NCBI GenBank assembly: GCA_033065855.1 | Contig: JAVXUO010002127.1 | Coordinates: forward strand, 1-64,000 | Direction of reading: 5' to 3' | From: Escallonia rubra | Taxonomy: Eukaryota > Streptophyta > Magnoliopsida > Escalloniales > Escalloniaceae | Length of the DNA: 64,000 nt | Shown here: one piece after another, positions 60,201 through 64,000 of the stretch | Layout of the letters: every line of letters starts with the position of its first letter | Position numbering within the stretch: the stretch's first letter is position 1 | The notes under the pieces: model-generated | Told to the model about the DNA's origin: nothing | Database searches by the model: none | Seen by the model: the letters and a program-made list of their open reading frames with translations, nothing else | Position numbers and translations under genes: made by a program

Positions 60201-61197
60201 TTCGCTCGGAGCACACATGTCGAGTAGCGCCTGTGTCTACCCACCACTGTTTGGGATTTCCAACCAAGTTGACTTCGGATACCACCGCAGATAAATTCAA
60301 ATCTGTCACGTCCTCGGTGATTTTGGTAACTTCGGTCACATTGGCTTGAGAATTCTTTCCTTTAAAGTTTCCTTTGTTCTTGCGACAATCCTTAGCACGA
60401 TGGCCAGCTTTGCCGCACCCAAAGCAATTCCCTTTGAACTTCTTCTTCTCACCGCTTTTGAAATTTGAGCCGCTTGCTCCGCTTGGACCATCGGAATCGG
60501 AAATTTTCCTCCTCTTTGATGGACCTTGCTCGACCACATTTGCCTTGGCCTCATGATGATAATTACCGGCCTTCTTCTCGGACTGGCGATTATCCTCCTC
60601 AATCCTCAATCTGACGATCAAATCCTCGAGCTTCATCTCCTTGCGCTTATGCTTCAAATAGTTCTTGAAATCTCTCCAAGTAGGTGGCAATTTTTCAATT
60701 AGCGCAGCCACTTGAAAAGATTCTCCAAGTACCATCCCTTCCGCATGAATATCATGGAGGATTAGCTGAAACTCTTGGACTTGACTAATCACAGTCTTGG
60801 AATCCACCATCTTGAAATCAAGGAATTTGCCGACTACAAATTTCTTTGAGCCGGCATCTTCCGTTTTGTATTTCCTTTCCAAGGATTCCCACAATGCTTT
60901 CGCATTGGCCATTGGACTGTATACGTTATACAACGCATTGTCCAATCCATTGAGGATGTAGTTCTTGCACAAAAAATCCGAATGCTTCCAAGCATCCACG
61001 GCAGCCACTGTTTGCCGGTCAGGATTGTCACCAAGATCTGGTGCATCCTCGTGCAAGAACCTTGCCAAGTTCAAGGTGGTAAGATAGAACAACATTTTCT
61101 GTTGCCATCTCTTAAAATCCTTTCCGTTGAACTTTTCCGGTCTTTCACCAAGTCCAACGGAACCATGAGCAGGTGCAACGTAAGGTGTCGCATACAC
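57265..61197 (-). CDS. Copia gag-pol polyprotein, intact, 1310 residues
   Basis: One uninterrupted frame. Gag (UBN2-type) spans about residues 15-230; a CCHC knuckle ([14 protein letters not shown]) is at 258-271; aspartic protease has DTGA at 321-324; a pre-integrase domain has LWHRRLGH near 458-465; integrase has D520, D583 and E618 ([16 protein letters not shown]); reverse transcriptase spans about 820-1065 with YVDD at 995-998; RNase H has D1158, E1199 and D1237. All catalytic residues seen are present. The product would be processed into capsid and enzymes that copy and integrate the element. It sits between a 3' UTR and a rearranged leader. Gene order PR-INT-RT-RH is diagnostic of Ty1/copia. 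Confidence 0.95.
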   Translation of the reverse strand: MYATPYVAPAHGSVGLGERPEKFNGKDFKRWQQKMLFYLTTLNLARFLHEDAPDLGDNPDRQTVAAVDAWKHSDFLCKNYILNGLDNALYNVYSPMANAKALWESLERKYKTEDAGSKKFVVGKFLDFKMVDSKTVISQVQEFQLILHDIHAEGMVLGESFQVAALIEKLPPTWRDFKNYLKHKRKEMKLEDLIVRLRIEEDNRQSEKKAGNYHHEAKANVVEQGPSKRRKISDSDGPSGASGSNFKSGEKKKFKGNCFGCGKAGHRAKDCRKNKGNFKGKNSQANVTEVTKITEDVTDLNLSAVVSEVNLVGNPKQWWVDTGATRHVCSERSMFTTYESANNENLFMGNSSSSKVLGMGKVVLKMTSGKELSLNNVLHVPDIRKNLVSGSLLSKNGFKLVFESDKFVLTKSGMFVGKGYLCDGLFKLNVMTIVPKVVPNSDINKIISSAYLLESPNLWHRRLGHVNYGSIQKLVKNGFLPKMDFDSHKACEICVEAKMAKTSFKSIERSTEPLSLIHSDMCDLKVVQSRGGKKYFITFIDDCTRFCYVYLLRSKDEALEAFMQYKIEVENQLSKKIKVLRSDRGGEYVFPFEKFCADHGIIHETTAPYTPQSNGIAERKNRTLKEMMNALLINSGLPDNLWGEAVLTANHILNKVPHKKLQKTPYELWKGRPPSFKYLKVWGCLAKVAIPPPKMVKIGPKTVDGIFIGYASHSSAYRFLVHKSEVDDIHVNTIMETRNAHFFEDVFPCRVAQEQSSLKRTSMNQEPSQEEDEPRRSKRARTSTSFGPDFLTYLLENEPRTYSEAMSSPEAPHWKEAINSEIESIMQNHTWELVDLPPGNKPLGCKWLFKRKMKADGTIEKYKARLVVKGYRQKEGLDYFDTYSPVTRITSIRILIAIAAINNLEIHQMDVKTAFLNGDLNEEIYIEQPEGFVAPDHKRKVCKLVKSLYGLKQAPKQWHEKFDKVMIENGFRINECDKCVYVKGTEKGYVIVCLYVDDMLIIGSNDEFIKATKKMLASKFDMKDMGVADVILGMKITKTSNGLVLSQSHYIEKVLDKFKSYDNSPVKTPLDVNLHLTKNTGEGISQLEYSRIIGSLMYIMNCTRPDIAYVVSKLSRYTSNPGKNHWLAIVRVLRYLKYTLNFGLHYTRYPAVLEGYSDANWISDSNETKSTSGYVFTLGGAAISWKSSKQTCIARSTMESEFIALDKAGEEAEWLRNFLEDIPNWPKPVPPICIHCDSQSAIGRAQSSMYNGKSRHIRRRHNTVRQLLSSGIISIDYVKSKDNIADPLTKALTREKVNVSSRGMGLKPMN

Positions 61198-61483
61198 AGT
61201 CCCACCGCTGGGATGAACCGGTCCACTTTCCGAATTGGTTTCGCTAGCACCCCCACTTAGATTTCCAAGATATAAGAGTCATTAAAAGCATAGCTTAACC
61301 TAACCTTTTGTAGGTGCCACTGTCTTCTCATCATAGGAATGGATATGAGGGTTTTAACCCCCCACAGTGCTCTGTCTGAGTCGCATTTACATAATTCGGT
61401 TTTCCCTTTGAACCTAGATTTTGGGATCTCCAGTCAGCTAGGTAGGGTTTCCATTATGGCAACTCATTAGTAGTACTTAAGAT
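61198..61483 (-). other. Copia-1 leader, rearranged, no primer site seen
   Basis: From the LTR inward: 13 bp of unknown sequence (61471-61483), the 224 bp repeat (61247-61470), then 49 bp to the gag ATG. A tRNA primer site should begin within a few bases of 61483; neither TGGTATCAGAGC nor another TGG-starting site is there. Confidence 0.75.
61247..61470 (-). repeat. 224 bp direct repeat, 5' copy
   Basis: Copy of 57045-57268, offset 4,202 bp, same orientation. Differences seen include two C/T changes (for example GATTTTGGG against GATCTTGGG) and CTCATTAG against CTCTTTAG. Confidence 0.9.
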
Positions 61484-62445
61484 TGTTGTTCTAAATATAT
61501 ACTTTGTGTATACTTGTGCAGAAAACAATTAAGTACGAAATACTGAAATTTAGTTTACTAAACAGAACATATAGTCTTTGCAAGAACAATTAAAATGAAC
61601 TCACAACAGGATTGCAGAAAAGCAGAACAGCAAAGGAAAAAGGGGCCGAGGCGTGAATTTGATTCACTGTCCTTAAGACTTTATTCGTCCCGCAACGGTG
61701 CTGACGGTTCTTGACGATAGTCTCCCAGGATACAACGGCTACGTCTGAAAATAGTAGCACACCAAATTTCCAGACCCGGCGAACCAAACAATGGTAGAGC
61801 TCTTTCTTCTTTTACGAACACTTAAAACTGGACAGACTCTTGTACAGAAGAAAAGATAATTTTCGGGATTTTTATTCGTCCATAACTTCTGTAAACTGAC
61901 TCGGTTTTATACAGAGTATTCATTGGGGGTTGCAACTCTTCACAGCTGGTTGGTTGGAAAGGAAAGGTCACAACTTTTCGGAAAGGAAATTAAATAAATA
62001 AAATTTATTTGTCCCAAAAAGAATAAAGCCTGATTGGGCCTAGCCCAAGCCCAAGCCACGGCCACGGACCGGACCGGGACGGGGCGGGGCGGGCGGCGCG
62101 CGCATGTGGTGGACCTTGGGTCAACCTAGGTCCTCCCTCCTTACAAAACATGGGTACCCCCAAGGGGCCCATCCCTTAGCTCAAGGCTAAGCTTTATAAG
62201 GAGACAACATTGGCTTTATCTCTTCAATGTGGGATACTCTTTTCCTTTCAAGGTGAACCACTAACTTTAGCTTCAATTTTCTCATTCACTTCTCATTCGT
62301 TTTAAACATGTGAATATACCACGATCATCTATTCCAATAGATGAACGTGAATTAATTTGTTCCTAACCAAGCTATGGTTTGGAACCCATTTGAAAATTGA
62401 GTCAAAGTTGCTTCTCCACAATGGGTTTAAAACCCAATTCCAACA
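61484..62445 (-). repeat. Copia-1 5' LTR
   Basis: 962 bp, same length as the 3' LTR. On the minus strand it is the promoter-bearing LTR of this element. Confidence 0.95.
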
Positions 62446-62450
62446 GGCAC
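62446..62450. repeat. Copia-1 target-site duplication, right
   Basis: GGCAC, identical to the left flank. Confidence 0.95.
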
Positions 62451-62967
62451 ACACGCACATCACGCAACACACACAAGCCACACGCAATACCCACTTCACG
62501 GCAGCAACAAAACCCACAGAGAATTCATTTTACGGCAGCAGCTCCTTAAAACAAAAGAGGAAAAATACAAAGACTCCATAGAGTAACAAAAGGAAGAAAG
62601 CTGGAATAAAATATTACTTGTATTTGAGAGAAACTTGCAAAATGGATTGATAATACAATAAGCTTATTGAACCTCTATTTAAAGACTAGGTTCCACTAAA
62701 CCACTCTGCACATATATCTCTACTACTCACTCCATGTTTACCACTAACAAGCAACCCACTACTCACTCCATGTTTACCACTAACAAGCAACCCACTACTT
62801 ACTCCATGTTTACCACTAACAAACAACCAAAGCCCACTATGTGAACAAGCCTCACATTTAGCTATAAAATTGGTAACTGAACATGAAATAATCCAACTAA
62901 GCAAAAGACTAGGAAAACAAGTAAATACAACTAACTACCTATAAAGTAAGTTGCACTAATTTCGACA
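62451..62967 (-). repeat. Copia-2 3' LTR and flank
   Basis: On the minus strand TGTCGAAATTAG starts at 62967 immediately after a polypurine tract, so the LTR runs toward lower coordinates. Its far edge was not found; the CA-rich part near 62450-62510 may already belong to the disrupted gypsy region shared with 55.2-55.7 kb. Confidence 0.6.
62722..62829 (+). repeat. 36 bp tandem repeat, three copies
   Basis: CTCCATGTTTACCACTAACA recurs at 36 bp spacing (TCCATG at 62731, 62767 and 62803) inside the Copia-2 LTR. Confidence 0.9.
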
Positions 62968-62978
62968 CTCCCCCTTAG
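62968..62978 (-). other. Copia-2 polypurine tract
   Basis: The minus strand reads CTAAGGGGGAG directly before TGTCGAA. It overlaps the stop codon of the pol frame. Confidence 0.8.
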
Positions 62979-64000
62979 TGCAAGCTTACGACACCCAAAG
63001 CATCTCGAAAACGTTGAAACTTAGGCTCCACCAAAGCCTTAGTAAATATATCAGCCACTTGATCGTTGGTGCGAACGCTTAATAGCTCAACATCTTCGCT
63101 TAACACTTTCTCACGAACAAAGTGATAACGCACCTCTATAAGTTTTGTTCTCGCATGAAAAATTGGATTTGATGCAAGCTTAATGGCACTTTCATTATCA
63201 CACTTAATTTGCACAGCATAGTCAACTTCGCAGAACATGTCTTCAATTAGCCTTTTTAACCAAACGCATTCTTGTGTAGCCATAGTTGCTGCCACATACT
63301 CAGCTTCGGTGCTAGACAAAACAACAATATTCTGCTTCTTGCTACACCAAGAAACTGTTGCTGAACCAGTGTTGAAACAATATCCTGAAGTTGAGTGACG
63401 ATCATTTGTATCTCCGGCCCAATCTGCATCAGTAAATCCACTCAACACAAAGTTATCACATCTCTTGTACAGAAGACCATAATCAAGAGTTCCTTTTACA
63501 TAACGTAAAATTCTTCTTGCCGCTTCCAAATGAGGGGTTCTTGGATTTTGCATAAACTGAGAAACAACACTAACAGAGTATGAAATTTCTGGCCTTGTGA
63601 TGGTTAGATAAATCAAACTTCCAACAAGTTGTCGGAACTTCCTGGCATCCTTCAATGGCTTCCCTTTATCTTTCTTCAGCTTAAGATTTGGCTCCATTGG
63701 AGTGGCCTTTTCTTTCGAATCCCCCATGCTAAAACGCTCTAAGAGACTTTTTGCATAAGCTCTTTGAGACACAAAATACCCTTGGTCTGATTTTTCAATT
63801 TCTAGACCAAGAAAACATCCAATCTTTCCCAAAATTTTCATATCAAAACGAACAGACAATGTCATTTCTCAAATTACAAATTTCTGATTCATTATCCCCA
63901 GTTATTATCATATCATCAACATATAATAATACCAGGAGATGCACATTTGATTCTAATTTTATAAATAAACTAGAATCTGAATCAGAAACTCTAAATCCAC
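62975..64000 (-). pseudogene. Copia-2 pol 3' end (RT, RNase H), frameshifted, partial
   Basis: The 296-codon frame 63865-62975 covers the end of RT (VRFDMKILGKIGCFLGLEIE, KLKKDKGKPL, GSLIYLTITRPEISYSVS) and RNase H (DADWAGD, STEAEYVA, CDNESAIKLA, HIRV-like HARTKLIEVRYHFVRE). The catalytic YVDD is at 63923-63912 in a different frame, so a shift lies between 63912 and about 63860. The rest of the element is beyond the window. Motifs differ clearly from Copia-1, so it is another lineage. Confidence 0.85.

Larger units (their letters stand above)
55704..62445 (-). mobile_element. Young complete Ty1/copia element (Copia-1)
   Basis: A 6,742 bp element with two 962 bp LTRs (TGTTG...CAACA), a perfect 5 bp target duplication and one intact gag-pol frame on the minus strand. 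I count two LTR differences (56142 and 56150 against their partners), so insertion is recent. A polypurine tract lies beside the 3' LTR, but the 5' side has no recognisable primer-binding site; a copy of the element's own 3' untranslated sequence is there instead. Confidence 0.95.

Noticed and set aside
61590..61787. Identical 65-codon minus frame in both copia LTRs (also 55810-56007)
   Set aside because: Present twice only because it lies in the LTR; no domain, and such LTR frames are common by chance.

Overview
The window is nuclear DNA of a flowering plant, probably a eudicot; I cannot name the species. The evidence is one plant-type NRAMP metal-transporter gene with 13 exons and canonical plant introns, surrounded by decayed and nested plant transposons (Mutator-like, CACTA, Ty1/copia, Ty3/gypsy) and an integrated plant pararetrovirus. 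Only the transporter looks like an ordinary host gene. No rRNA, tRNA or CRISPR was seen.

Layout. 0.2-1.8 kb: broken CACTA (TNP2-type) transposase, minus strand. 2.3-8.6 kb: a complete but dead Mutator-like element (MULE) with ~250 bp terminal inverted repeats and a 9 bp target duplication (8/9 match). 9.2-11.8 kb: decayed Ty3/gypsy pol, plus strand. 12.7-14.7 kb: a second decayed gypsy pol, minus strand. 16.2-16.6 kb: GC-rich low-complexity DNA. 17.6-34.7 kb: the NRAMP gene, whose exons join into an uninterrupted 548-codon frame. Its sixth intron is 13.55 kb long. It consists of ~1 kb AT-rich degenerate repeats and holds an antisense, nearly unit-length endogenous pararetrovirus (about 21.2-28.3 kb) between a (TG)n and a (TA)n microsatellite.

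36.7-38.95 kb: two degenerate tandem-repeat arrays. 38.97-40.28 kb: truncated copia leader and gag, abutting a CACTA end made of hairpin repeats (40.28-40.53 kb). 40.5-50.7 kb: a gypsy element in tandem form (LTR-internal-LTR-internal-partial LTR). 50.7-52.9 kb: leader and gag of another gypsy element. 52.9-55.7 kb: minus-strand gypsy LTR and its upstream region. 55.7-62.4 kb: a very young, complete copia element with two 962 bp LTRs, a perfect 5 bp target duplication and an intact 1310-codon gag-pol, but no recognisable primer-binding site and a 224 bp internal duplication where that site should be. 62.45-64 kb: 3' end of another copia element, running off the window.

The transporter should move Mn/Fe-type divalent metals across a membrane; everything else is mobile or repetitive DNA. 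The best candidates for follow-up are the PBS-less young copia, the pararetrovirus in the intron with an in-window view of its empty site, and the MULE whose TIR motif is repeated as a subterminal array.
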